From positions 39,213,440 to 39,277,439 of the forward strand of contig NC_134841.1 of the NCBI RefSeq assembly GCF_965363235.1: a DNA stretch of 64,000 nucleotides. The letters run 5' to 3'. The position numbers and the translations under genes are program-made. Position 1 is the stretch's first letter. Every line of letters begins with the position of its first letter. This DNA is from Mytilus galloprovincialis (Eukaryota > Mollusca > Bivalvia > Mytilida > Mytilidae). Positions 55,548-64,000 of this stretch are shown one piece after another. The notes under the pieces were generated by a model. It was not told where the DNA came from, searched no databases, and was given only the letters and a program-made list of their open reading frames with translations.

Positions 55548-55712
55548 TTTTACATTGTCTTATCGAGGCCTTTTATAGCTGACTATGCGGTATGGACTTT
55601 GCTCATTGTTGAAGGCCACACGGTGACCTATGGTTGTTAATGTCTGTGTCATTTTGGTCTTTTGTGGATAGTTATCTCATTGGCAATCATACCACATCTT
55701 CTTTTTTATATA
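55548..55712 (+). repeat. Dispersed repeat ending CAATCATACCACATCTTC
   Basis: TTTTATAGCTGACTATGCGG, TGTTGAAGGCCACACGGTGA and TGGATAGTTATCTCATTGGC are phrases I remember as very common in mussel DNA. Diverged copies: 16178-16372 (same strand) and 63024-63070 (opposite strand, CCAATGAGACAACTC). Confidence 0.55.
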
Positions 55713-56880
55713 CTAGCTATATGTAATGTCGGATACAGCGCACCTTTGTTTGTATAGATTACAATTTCTAACATAAAAATTTCAAAAATACAGATGTCTT
55801 CAAGTAATTGTTTCTAAAACCAAATAAAGCTATGTTTGTACACCTGCAACACAATAGAATATTGCACGCTGACATTTATTTTGTGCTCTCAAGGAAATAT
55901 GTTGCGTGACAAAAATATTTAACAATCATTATCTAAAAAACCGAAACCTTAATTTTTCCGCGTAAATATTCAACTACTAACAAGAAATAACTTTTGCCGA
56001 ATTCTTTAATACTTCATATGTTAGGCAATAAGTAGTGTGATCTTAAAATGATTTTAAAGTATATACACGTAAGATAACTAATTTGATGTAAATATTGTAT
56101 ATACATACATATGTTCATAGATTTTCAGACCTTTTAAAAAAATATGATTATTCCATTGAAAAGGCTATTTTAGACAGTATATCCATTTTTATATGACTAT
56201 GTTTTTTTTCTCAAGCAACCCTATATTTTCGAGGACGTCTATGTTTGATCAAGTGAAAACATTCCTATGGTTAAAAACAATAAGTGTTAGAGTATGTACA
56301 ATGTACGTTTATACAACAATGAAGAGGTAAACATAAATACATTGTAATTAAAAAGCAAAGCACGAAACCAATGAATAAACCCAGTATGATAATACTGTTC
56401 TACCACTTGAATAAATTGTTGTTTATAGTCTTATAAAATCTATGCCAAAGTGGGGCGTTTGTTGGGCTGTACGGCTGTCCAAGTTATCAGCCACGTCCGG
56501 TTAGAATGGCGCGAGTAGAGAGAGCTTCACGCTCTCTTCATGTGAAAGTAAAATTACAAAAAAACAACGAAATCAAAGGGTAATTAACAACTAAAAAAAT
56601 TAAAAGCTCAAACACATCAAACGAGCCTTGCAGCAACTCATGGAGTAGATCTTAGGTGAACTGTTGGAAGGCGAAATTTATATGCCTTACTTATATTGAC
56701 TCATTTTACATTGACTAAATTTCCTTTTGGACGTTAGGCAACCAACAATTATTTTCTAAAAGTGTCCGTTCCTACATTTTCAAAAGTTTTCAAAGTTTTA
56801 CCCTTGATTGATTTGGCTATTGTCTAGTCTATTTACATATTTTATACAGCTCTTCAACTGTCTGGTTCTTAAGATTTTCT
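55713..56880. other. Intergenic, no gene seen
   Basis: AT-rich, with no exon or repeat unit recognised except a possible PLE-tail piece in reverse near 56550-56620 (GTGAAAGTAAAATTACAAAA). Confidence 0.4.
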
Positions 56881-57043
56881 TATTCCAGGCATAGATTACC
56901 TTAGCCGTGTTTGGCACAACTTTTTGGAATTTTGGATCCTCAATGCTCTTCAACTTTGTACTTGTTTGGCTTTATAAATATTTTGATATGAGCGTCACTG
57001 ATGAGTCTTATGTAGACGAAACGCGCGTCTGGCGTACAAAACT
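56881..57043 (+). repeat. Solo fragment of the hammerhead-bearing repeat
   Basis: CAGGCATAGATTACCTTAGC, TTTTTGGAATTTTGGATCCT, CAATGCTCTTCAACTTTGTA and AATATTTTGATATGAGCGTC are the reverse of type-B units. It is a single partial copy outside any array and in the opposite orientation to the three arrays. Confidence 0.75.
56992..57035 (+). ncRNA. Type I hammerhead ribozyme motif, best-preserved copy
   Basis: Plus strand: GCGTCA, CTGATGA, GTCTTATGTAGAC (stem II of four pairs with a 5-base loop), GAAA, CGCGCGTC with cleavage expected after C57029, then TGGCGT pairing back to GCGTCA as stem I. Every invariant core base is present. Stem III is self-complementary and very short. Known family feature: such minimal type I hammerheads work mainly in dimer or tandem form. 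No activity is shown here. Confidence 0.8.
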
Positions 57044-58144
57044 ATCTTATACATCTATGGCTCTCAAATTTTCGTCATTTGGTGTTCAGAATGAATATAA
57101 AACAGAATTGTGATGAATACAACTGAAGCAAAATATACTGGTAAGGATGATCAGTAATATGATTAAAAAACTTAATAAGATAAATAATTCAGGGAAAATG
57201 GAGAACTCATTTAATTGTAAACATACTGGTAAGGTTTGTTTTTATGAGAAAAAAATATAGGCAAACAATTTGATGAAGACGTGTTAAGCAAATTTTAATG
57301 GCAAGGATTTTCAGTTCAATGACTGAAGTGTTTATAAAATAAGAATAAAGAATGATAAGGAACACTTCTGAAAAATGACGTATTGGTAAGGATTTTAAAT
57401 AAAATGATCTCGAATCAAAAATAAAGTGTATCCATTGTCTGTATGAAATGATTTGTGGGATATACATCAATGATACAGCAACACAACAATAAACCATAAA
57501 AAAAAACCTCTTAGTTGTGTGTTTTCTATTCGTTATTTGTTTATGAATTTAGAACCTGCATAATGGTTCAAGCCATTTGAGAAAACATTGAAACATACAA
57601 ATGAGAAGAACGTGTCTCATTGCCGATGGGAAAACTATCACTAGTCTAAAATTCAAATTGTATAATAGACTAGTCGAACTGAAGGTCACCCACCCAACAG
57701 CTTTCAATACAGAGCTTACGCATACCGTATTAAAAACTCTAAGAGATCCTGTCATGACAAAATTAAAACAAATTCAAACTAGAAATTTGTCATTTTAACA
57801 AGACTTAGTTTTTAATCATCCGTAATTTATAAGTATAATTGATAAATGATCCTTTTCATTTTGATCATTACTTGGATCATTATTTATTATAGAAAAATAC
57901 AATTTGGATCCTTATTTATTGTCGAAAAATACAATTTACAGAATTTGAAAATCTTGTGTTTTTCATTCATTAAAAATATTTTATCCAATTATTTGCCCAT
58001 TGCTTTTATTTTATATTCCGGAAGACATATCTTGCTTCTTTCTAACTATACCTAACATTTTACTAGGAGACGCTGCATTTAAGAAAGAAAAAATACCTGA
58101 ATATCCTGTATTTATGCATTTTTCACTGAAATCAAAAATTTTAG
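57044..58144. other. Intergenic, no gene seen
   Basis: Short open frames only. A 31-bp duplication, GGATCATTATTTATTATAGA and the following bases, repeats at about 57871-57933. Nothing else recognised. Confidence 0.4.
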
Positions 58145-58350
58145 CATATCTATCACATAAGCAACACGACGGGTGCCACATGTGGAGCAGGATCTGCTTA
58201 CCCTTCCGGAGCACCTGAGATCACCCCTTGTTTTTGTTGGGGTTCATGTTGTTTATTCTTTGGTTTTCTATGTTGTGTCATGTGTACTATTGTTTGTCTG
58301 TTTGTCTTTTTCATTTTCAGCCATGGCGTTGTCAGTTTATTTTCGATTTA
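58145..58350 (+). repeat. Longer copy of the 'GCCATGGCGTTGTCAGTT' repeat
   Basis: CGGGTGCCACATGTGGAGCA, CTTCCGGAGCACCTGAGATC, GGGGTTCATGTTGTTTATTC and CAGCCATGGCGTTGTCAGTT. The 9421-9578 copy continues with GAGTTTGACTGTCCC, but here the LINE coding text starts instead, so the LINE inserted into this repeat. Confidence 0.6.
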
Positions 58351-59038
58351 TGTTATATATAATTCAGAGGAATATTGGAAAATACTTAAAGAATTGAAAA
58401 AGACCACAAAACGTGAAAATAACTCTGAAGAAATATTTAAAAACTTAGAAGAGCTAGAAAAACATTTTCAAAACCAAGGAAACTGCTCTTCTGTCAACAA
58501 AGAATTTCAAAAAATTATAGAAACAGAATTTATAAACATTGAAGATAAAATTTTATATATAAACACCACTGACAAACCTTTTACACTATCAGAGGTTAAA
58601 ATTGTTATAGATAAACTTAAAACAGGTAAATCTTCAGGACCTGATCAAATTTTAAATGAAATTATTAAATTCAGTAGCCCTGATACACTTAAATCTTTAA
58701 CAAAACTTTTCAATGCTATACTAAAATCTTGATGCTATCCTAAATTATGGGAAAAATCATATATTATTCCAATTCATAAATCAGGAGACAAATATGATTT
58801 AAATAACTATAGAGGAATTGCTTTAATGAGCTGTTTGTCAAAAGTATTTAGTGCATTGTTAAATAATAGACTAAACAAACTTATGGAATCCAAATATAAC
58901 CCCTCACAGTTTGAATTTCGAGAGAATCATAGAACTTCTGATAGCTTATTTATTCTTAAATCTATTATAAATAAATACCTTCATAAAAATAAAAAGGAAA
59001 TATATATTTGCTTCATAGACTTTAAAAAAAACCTTTGA
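58350..59038 (+). pseudogene. LINE reverse transcriptase, N-terminal part
   Basis: EEYWKILKELKKTTKRENNS, then KTGKSSGPDQI and, after an in-frame TGA near 58731, WEKSYIIPIHKSGDKYDLNN, YRGIALMSCLSKVF and FRENHRTSDSLFILK to FIDFKK. These are the fingers and first catalytic Asp motifs. No endonuclease domain, so 5'-truncated. Confidence 0.75.
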
Positions 59039-59992
59039 CTCTCTTTGGCGGCTAGGACTAATGTATAAATTGTGTAAACAAGGAGTTGGTAAACACATCT
59101 TTAACATCATTAAAGCACAATTCAACCATACTCTTGGTTCTTTCAAACATAAGAATTCAGAGTCTAGACATTTTATTACAGATAAAAGTGTAAGACAAGG
59201 AGATTCTTTAAGCTCCATTTTATTTAACATTTTTATTAACGACTTAAGTCAGATATTTGAAAAGCAAAACTGTACCCCTGTAAAACTTATAAATTTAGAC
59301 ATAGGAAGTCTCCTATTTGCAGATGATTTAATCATATTATCAGAGAGCGAAAACGGTCTGCAAAATAGCTTAAATAATCTCTCGGAGTATTGTGATAAAT
59401 GGCAATTAACAGTTAATACAAAAAATCTAAAACCATGATACTACAAAATAATCCAAGTAAAATAAATAAACCCTTTTTGAAATTTAAAGGAAAATACCTT
59501 GAAAAAGTATATGAATACAAATACATTGGATGTGTTATAACATCTAATGGCAATCTAACTAGCAAAAAAGGCAAGAAAAGTTTATTTGCTATTAACTCTT
59601 ACTCATCAGGCTTTGGACATCTTCCTGTGAGAGTGTCTTGCAACCTTTTTGAAACTTTGGTCAAACCTATTCTAACATATAATAGTGAAATATGTTATAT
59701 GGACACTTATATTCAATTTTATAGAGCTAGACTCCGAGCTAACAAAAATAGCTCATCACCAGATGCTATTCATTTTATTGATAAAACTATTTTAGAAAAA
59801 AACCAGCTACATTTTATTAAACAAGTACTGGGGACAAAAAGAAGCTCAACAAATCTAGCTGTTAGAAATGAACTAGGACTTCTGCCATTAGAAACTTTCA
59901 TAAAAACCCAAACTATGATGCACCTATCTAGATTAAATAATGAAAATCTAAACCACTTCTTAATGAAGCCTTTAAATTCACTAAAAGTTTAA
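59035..59992 (+). pseudogene. LINE reverse transcriptase, palm to C-terminal part
   Basis: Two overlapping frames. The first has GVGKHIFNIIKAQFN, SVRQGDSLSSILFNIFI and LLFADDLIIL (catalytic FADD). The second has FKGKYLEKVYEYKYIGCVIT, LVKPILTYNSEICYM and RNELGLLPLETFIKTQ. This is the usual thumb/C-terminal order of CR1/Jockey-like elements. Confidence 0.75.
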
Positions 59993-60366
59993 ATACTAAG
60001 TAAACATACTCTTGGTATACTTTTGCAAAATATGTGTCACAAGATATAAATATTGACATCAAACTTATTGAGGAACTAAAACTTTAAAACAGACTAAAAT
60101 GTTAAACCCCGATTAAAAAAGGGTTATAATAACTATTATCAAACTCTTATTGATGACAAATTAAATAACTTAAACGAAAATAATAAAATATGTCTATATA
60201 AATTTCTTAAATCTAATATAAATTACCAAATGAAATACTACCTATCGCACCCAAGTAAAGAAACAAGAAAAATGTTAACCAAATTTAGAATTAGCGATCA
60301 TTGTCTCTTAATAGAAACTGGACGATATACCAAAATACCACGAAATGAAAAAAAATGTAAAATATG

Positions 60367-60372
60367 TTATAT
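60367..60372. repeat. Target-site duplication of array C, left copy
   Basis: TTATAT, also at 61270-61275. The LINE zinc-motif text is continuous across the two copies once the array is ignored. Confidence 0.65.
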
Positions 60373-60404
60373 AGTTATCAAAGGTACCAGGATTATAATT
60401 TAGT

Positions 60405-60448
60405 ACGCCAGACGCGCGTTTCATCTACATAAGACTCATCAGTGACGC
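60405..60448 (-). ncRNA. Hammerhead ribozyme motif, array C unit 1
   Basis: Minus strand: GCGTCA, CTGATGA, GTCTTATGTAGAT, GAAA, CGCGCGTC, TGGCGT. The core is complete; the pair next to GAAA is G-T instead of G-C, which may slow cleavage. Confidence 0.7.
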
Positions 60449-60763
60449 TCATATAAACATATTTGTAAAGCCAAATAAGTACAAAGTTGAAGAGCATTGA
60501 GGATCCAAAATTCCAAAAAGTTGTGCCAAAAACGGATAAGGTAATCTACTCCTGGGATAAGAAAATCCTTAGTTTTTCGAAAATTTCAAAGTTTTGTAAA
60601 CAGGATATTTATAGAAAAAAATGACCACATTATTGGTATTCATGTCAACAACAAAGTGTTGACTACTGGGCTGGTGATACCCTCGGGGACGAAACGTCCA
60701 CCAGCAGTGGCATCGACCCAGTGGTGTAAATAGTTATCAAAGGTACCAGGATTATAATTTAGT

Positions 60764-60807
60764 ACGCCAGACGCGCGTTTCATCTACATAAGACTCATCA
60801 GTGACGC
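60764..60807 (-). ncRNA. Hammerhead ribozyme motif, array C unit 2
   Basis: Same sequence as in unit 1, exactly 359 bases further on. Cleavage at both sites in a minus-strand transcript would release a 359-nt RNA. Confidence 0.7.
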
Positions 60808-61122
60808 TCATATAAACATATTTGTAAAGCCAAATAAGTACAAAGTTGAAGAGCATTGAGGATCCAAAATTCCAAAAAGTTGTGCCAAAAACGGATAAGG
60901 TAATCTACTCCTGGGATAAGAAAATCCTTAGTTTTTCGAAAATTTCAAAGTTTTGTAAACAGGATATTTATAGAAAAAAATGACCACATTATTGGTATTC
61001 ATGTCAACAACAAAGTGTTGACTACTGGGCTGGTGATACCCTCGGGGACGAAACGTCCACCAGCAGTGGCATCGACCCAGTGGTGTAAATAGTTATCAAA
61101 GGTACCAGGATTATAATTTAGT

Positions 61123-61166
61123 ACGCCAGACGCGCGTTTCATCTACATAAGACTCATCAGTGACGC
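61123..61166 (-). ncRNA. Hammerhead ribozyme motif, array C half unit
   Basis: Same sequence again, 359 bases after unit 2; the unit stops about 100 bases later at the LINE border. Confidence 0.7.
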
Positions 61167-61265
61167 TCATATAAACATATTTGTAAAGCCAAATAAGTAC
61201 AAAGTTGAAGAGCATTGAGGATCCAAAATTCCAAAAAGTTGTGCCAAAAACGGATAAGGTAATCT

Positions 61266-61492
61266 ACTCTTATATCTTAGACGATGAATTCCATTCTTTC
61301 ATTAACTGTAAAATAAATAAAAATAAAAGAGAAATCTTTCTGAAATATTATATTCAAAAATATGTAAATTTTAATACACTTAATTTTACTGAAAAACTGG
61401 TGATTATACTAAATCCATCAACACCAAATGATGTAACAGCAGTTGTTTCTTTTATTAAAGAGTCATTAGAACTGAGGAAAGGAAAACAATAA
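61266..61492 (+). pseudogene. LINE C-terminal end after the array
   Basis: SYILDDEFHSFINCKINKNK, then KYVNFNTLNFTEKLVIIL and VVSFIKESLELRKGKQ with TAA. EFHSFINC is the second half of the zinc motif whose first half lies before the array. It is organised like the 8.6-kb LINE tail. Confidence 0.7.
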
Positions 61493-61620
61493 CTGTTTTT
61501 ATCATATCTCTTATAATATTGTCGAGTTTTCATTATGTTTGATCATGTTTGTTTTGTCAATGTATTTGCCATAACCAAAATTGGTTTTTGTCTGTTTTGG
61601 AAATAAAGATTTTTTCTTAA

Positions 61621-62640
61621 TTGGATCAAGATGATTATAATGAATCTGTTAAAAAGTTTCATTTGGTTTGCAGTGACTAGTTTTACATCGTTATTTGTAA
61701 TCTCCGATACTCATATTTTGGTTTCAGTATAATTGTTATTTTTTATTTAAAACCTAGGAAGACCGAATGAATTAAATTATTTCAGTCAAAATTGATATAA
61801 AGAACGAAGCAAACTTTTATAAAAAAAGATGCATTTAATTAAAAGTTGTTACACGTACGTTGTTTACGTAATGTACTTTTCTGTTGTGTTTTTGTTTTTA
61901 CTTTCTATTATCTTCCGTGTATAAATACGCCGCTTTATAAGGCGATCCAGATTCTTTTACTCATTTAAGCTTAAAGAGTTCAAACAGTATTGTTAAGTCA
62001 CCTTTAAAACATACTTTGTTAGGAAATAATTAAAAAAAACGTACAAAAATAAGATATTCACATCGTGATATCAAGCAACAATGAAAGACAGAAGGAAACG
62101 AAACTTAAGAAATGTTCACATTTAAATGATTTAGATAAATTTTCCTCAGGGATATAATAATTCTAAAACCAATAGAACAATTAAAACAATTAAAACAATA
62201 GAACATGTGTCGAGTGTCGTGCTTAACATGCTTGATAAAAGAACAAAACCGATCAAAACCGGTTCTTAAGATTTATAAACTTTGGTAATTATTGATTTTA
62301 TCTGCCGAGAACGATTCGTTTACTTTGTAAGATACCCCCATGGTTAATAAATGAGCTGTTAAACAAGAAGTCAGTTGGATCATTAGTTAACGTTATTCAA
62401 CATGGCATATTAAAAGGAAATACCTATATGGTCCAACAACTCATATGGTACGGCCTTATGCGTTTGAGTGTATGCAAATTGTCATAACCAGTCGTCGCGC
62501 ACGATTGGGCAATATGAGTTTATGCAAATAATCATTACCACCCGCAAATAATCCAAAGAATCATATGGTCTAGAAAAGAGGGACAAAAGCTACCTGATAG
62601 GAAATACAAGCACGGGAATATCGTATCGATTGGAAGATAT
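61621..62640. other. Intergenic, no gene proven
   Basis: TATAAATACGCCGCTTTATA near 61920 looks like a core promoter, but no convincing exon follows. ATGCAAAT-type octamers occur near 62473 and 62523. Nothing else recognised. Confidence 0.4.
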
Positions 62641-62647
62641 TTACTCC

Positions 62648-62854
62648 CTATGCAGGCACTGCTGAAATGTTGCTACACAGAAATGAATAGTTCACAATTG
62701 GGAAGCCGAAATCATAATTATCTTTTGTCGTAAAATTTTGTTTTCCACCGAAACTCATTGTCAATTTCATGATGTCAAGATATAAGGCCAATTTAAATGG
62801 AACAAAAGTTACATCCCCATAGCAGTTCAATTTGTTGTCCTTATCACATTCCAC
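62648..62854 (-). pseudogene. PLE reverse transcriptase remnant
   Basis: TTKDNYDFGFPIVNYSFLCS then NISAVPA aligns with YDKRDDFNFEIINFPHLSSN then IPTSPA of the 12-kb PLE. Short and broken. Confidence 0.6.
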
Positions 62855-62899
62855 GTTAGTAGTTTATGTCGATTTTATATTGAAAATACAGGATAACAA

Positions 62900-64000
62900 C
62901 ACTATTCATTTTTCTTTCTGTTTCTTTCTTGTAAAATATATTTTATATTTTCCTGCGTTGTATGAATATTGCACATATTTTTATCTGATTTAGTTAAGAA
63001 ATAAGAAGCTGTATATGTGTTAAAAAATGCCAATGAGACAACTCCATTACAGAGATTGAATGATGTAGGCGTTAGTAACTGTAGGTCGAACTACGGGCTG
63101 AATAATTAGCAAAATGGAATAGAAAGTAAGGGTAACAGGCCATGCCAGGATAAATGTTAATCAATTCGAAAAAAAAAACCCCAAAAAACAAGAATTATAT
63201 GTAGAAACAATAAACGAAATACAACTATTACAATAAATGGCAACAGTACTTGTTTGCGAAGATTGGGACTTTTGTATTTACAATTGATTTAAACGATAAT
63301 CGGACTTTGTGGGATTTATTTAGATTTAGTGACCATTCATTATTAATAGAGGTCGGTCATTTAAAAACGTATCTACCGCATCGTATACGTTGACGTATCC
63401 GCATCTGCAGATTTATCAAAAATTATTATGTGATCCAGAGCTTAAGAACACTTTACGTTCAAAACAATCAAATATTCATTTTCACAATTTGCCATATTGG
63501 TGTTTTGTAAAAATAATAATAAGGGGGCTATCAACTACTTTTGCATGCCCTTTAAAAGGAGCCAATGTAGGGCAGGTACAAGAATATCGTACACAATCCT
63601 TTAATAATCTAGTTTAAAAACATATAAGATCTTACATGAATACACACACAAAAAATCAAATGTACTCCTTATATAGATGTAAGGAATTTTGAATAGTGTT
63701 CATTTGCGATGTTATCATAAGAGGTAATAGAAACACGAGTTGTTTTCAGATGTCATATAAATAAATGTACATTTAATAAAACAGTACTGAGTATCACTCT
63801 ATTTGTCAAATAACAATTTGGTTCTACGTGAGCACAAGTTAGCACACAAATAAACAAATTTACCGTATTTACTCATATCATGCCTTTAAACTGTTCAAAC
63901 TATCCGGAATATCGTTAAAAGTCGGATTATATGTTCCACAAAAACTGAATATTTCTTAATTTTTTGTTAATTTTTGCATTAAAAATTAATCAGTTGATCA
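62900..64000. other. Window end: no gene recognised
   Basis: About 63024-63160 contains AATGCCAATGAGACAACTCC and GTAGGTCGAACTACGG, a reverse-oriented relative of the repeat at 55548-55712. An open frame at 63390-63617 (MTYPHLQIYQKLLCDPELKN...) has no family motif and no splice context, so it is not called. Confidence 0.4.

Larger units (their letters stand above)
60373..61269 (-). mobile_element. Retrozyme-like tandem array C, inserted in a LINE
   Basis: Two complete 359-bp units and a half unit (starts near 60372, 60731 and 61090). By eye, complete units show no difference over their whole length. Each has a hammerhead on the minus strand at 60405-60448, 60764-60807 and 61123-61166, with CTGATGA, GAAA and GTC present and a stem II closed by a G-T pair. 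A 6-bp duplication of TTATAT at the borders shows insertion as a ready-made oligomer. No open frame; it would depend on enzymes from other elements. Confidence 0.75.
58350..61620 (+). mobile_element. 5'-truncated LINE, broken, interrupted by array C
   Basis: Reverse transcriptase motifs in order: KTGKSSGPDQILNEIIKF, NNYRGIALMSCLSKVFSALL, FRENHRTSDSLFILKSI, ICFIDFKK then DSLWRLGLMYKLCKQG, SVRQGDSLSSILFNIFIND, LLFADDLIILSESENG, then a C-terminal zinc region. The class is non-LTR; Jockey/CR1-like from the general look, not resolved. The open pieces 58350-59038, 59035-59438 and 59435-59992 show one stop (TGA near 58731) and indels in A runs near 59030 and 59430. The zinc motif is split by the hammerhead array: CKICY ends at about 60368 and DDEFHSFINCK resumes at about 61282. 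The 3' end has AATAAA near 61601. Confidence 0.8.

Noticed and set aside
57207-57497. 96-codon minus-strand frame
   Set aside because: Low-complexity hydrophobic translation of AT-rich DNA; no family or context.
61910-61990. TATAAATACGCCGC-type core promoter for an unseen gene
   Set aside because: No exon with a plausible start or signal peptide was found downstream within the window.
63390-63617. 75-codon plus-strand frame near the window end
   Set aside because: No recognisable motif, promoter or splice site; not supported as a gene.

Overview
The window looks like nuclear DNA of a marine bivalve, most probably a mussel (Mytilus-like). It is AT-rich, intron-containing and dominated by repeats. 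It carries short secreted C1q-domain genes of the type expanded in bivalves, Penelope-like (PLE) and LINE retroelements, and many dispersed repeats that I recognise from memory as common in mussel DNA. No rRNA, tRNA or CRISPR was seen. Most open frames longer than 60 codons are chance or repeat-derived.

Layout. (1) About 2.3-11.4 kb, minus strand: the 3' half of an ankyrin-repeat plus death-domain gene (ANKDD1A-like). It has five 32-33-codon ankyrin exons, two death-domain exons and a last exon ending in a CaaX-like tail. All splice sites from the second ankyrin exon onward look good, but two death-domain exons carry in-frame stops and the most upstream ankyrin exon has no acceptor, so this is a decaying copy. 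(2) About 11.9-14.8 kb: a PLE with its 3' tail repeats. (3) 16.78-20.65 kb, minus strand: a complete three-exon secreted C1q gene of 176 codons, with a terminal-inverted-repeat element in intron 2. (4) 20.7-35 kb: no gene found. This stretch holds foldback elements, including a perfect 59-bp hairpin at 31.7 kb and a four-unit palindromic element at 33.8-34.8 kb. (5) 35.17-42.20 kb, minus strand: an apparently full-length 7-kb L1/Tx1-type LINE bounded by a 15-bp target duplication. It carries ORF1 with two zinc knuckles, a broken ORF2, and an unexpected intact 358-codon ORF with two hydrophobic segments between them. (6) 43.7-55.1 kb: a second C1q gene (plus strand, 179 codons) with a 265-bp tandem duplication of its promoter and start codon, then a C1q pseudogene about 6.2 kb further on. 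Both appear to lie in a segmental duplication. (7) 56.9-61.6 kb: a broken LINE (plus strand) interrupted by a tandem array.

The most striking pattern is a family of about 350-360-bp tandem units (arrays at 46.1-48.2, 50.4-51.3 and 60.4-61.3 kb, and a single copy near 57.0 kb). Read on the correct strand, the units carry a type I hammerhead ribozyme: CTGATGA, a hairpin stem II, GAAA, a tiny stem III and a GTC cleavage triplet. This is the architecture of animal retrozymes, small elements thought to spread through circular RNA. Some copies keep an intact core while others have core mutations. The array at 60.4 kb has inserted into a LINE with a 6-bp target duplication, and its units look identical by eye, which suggests recent activity.

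The genes do not form an operon. The C1q proteins are probably secreted recognition or binding proteins acting outside the cell. The death-domain gene, where intact in relatives, would act in intracellular signalling. All family names come from reading motifs; no search was run.
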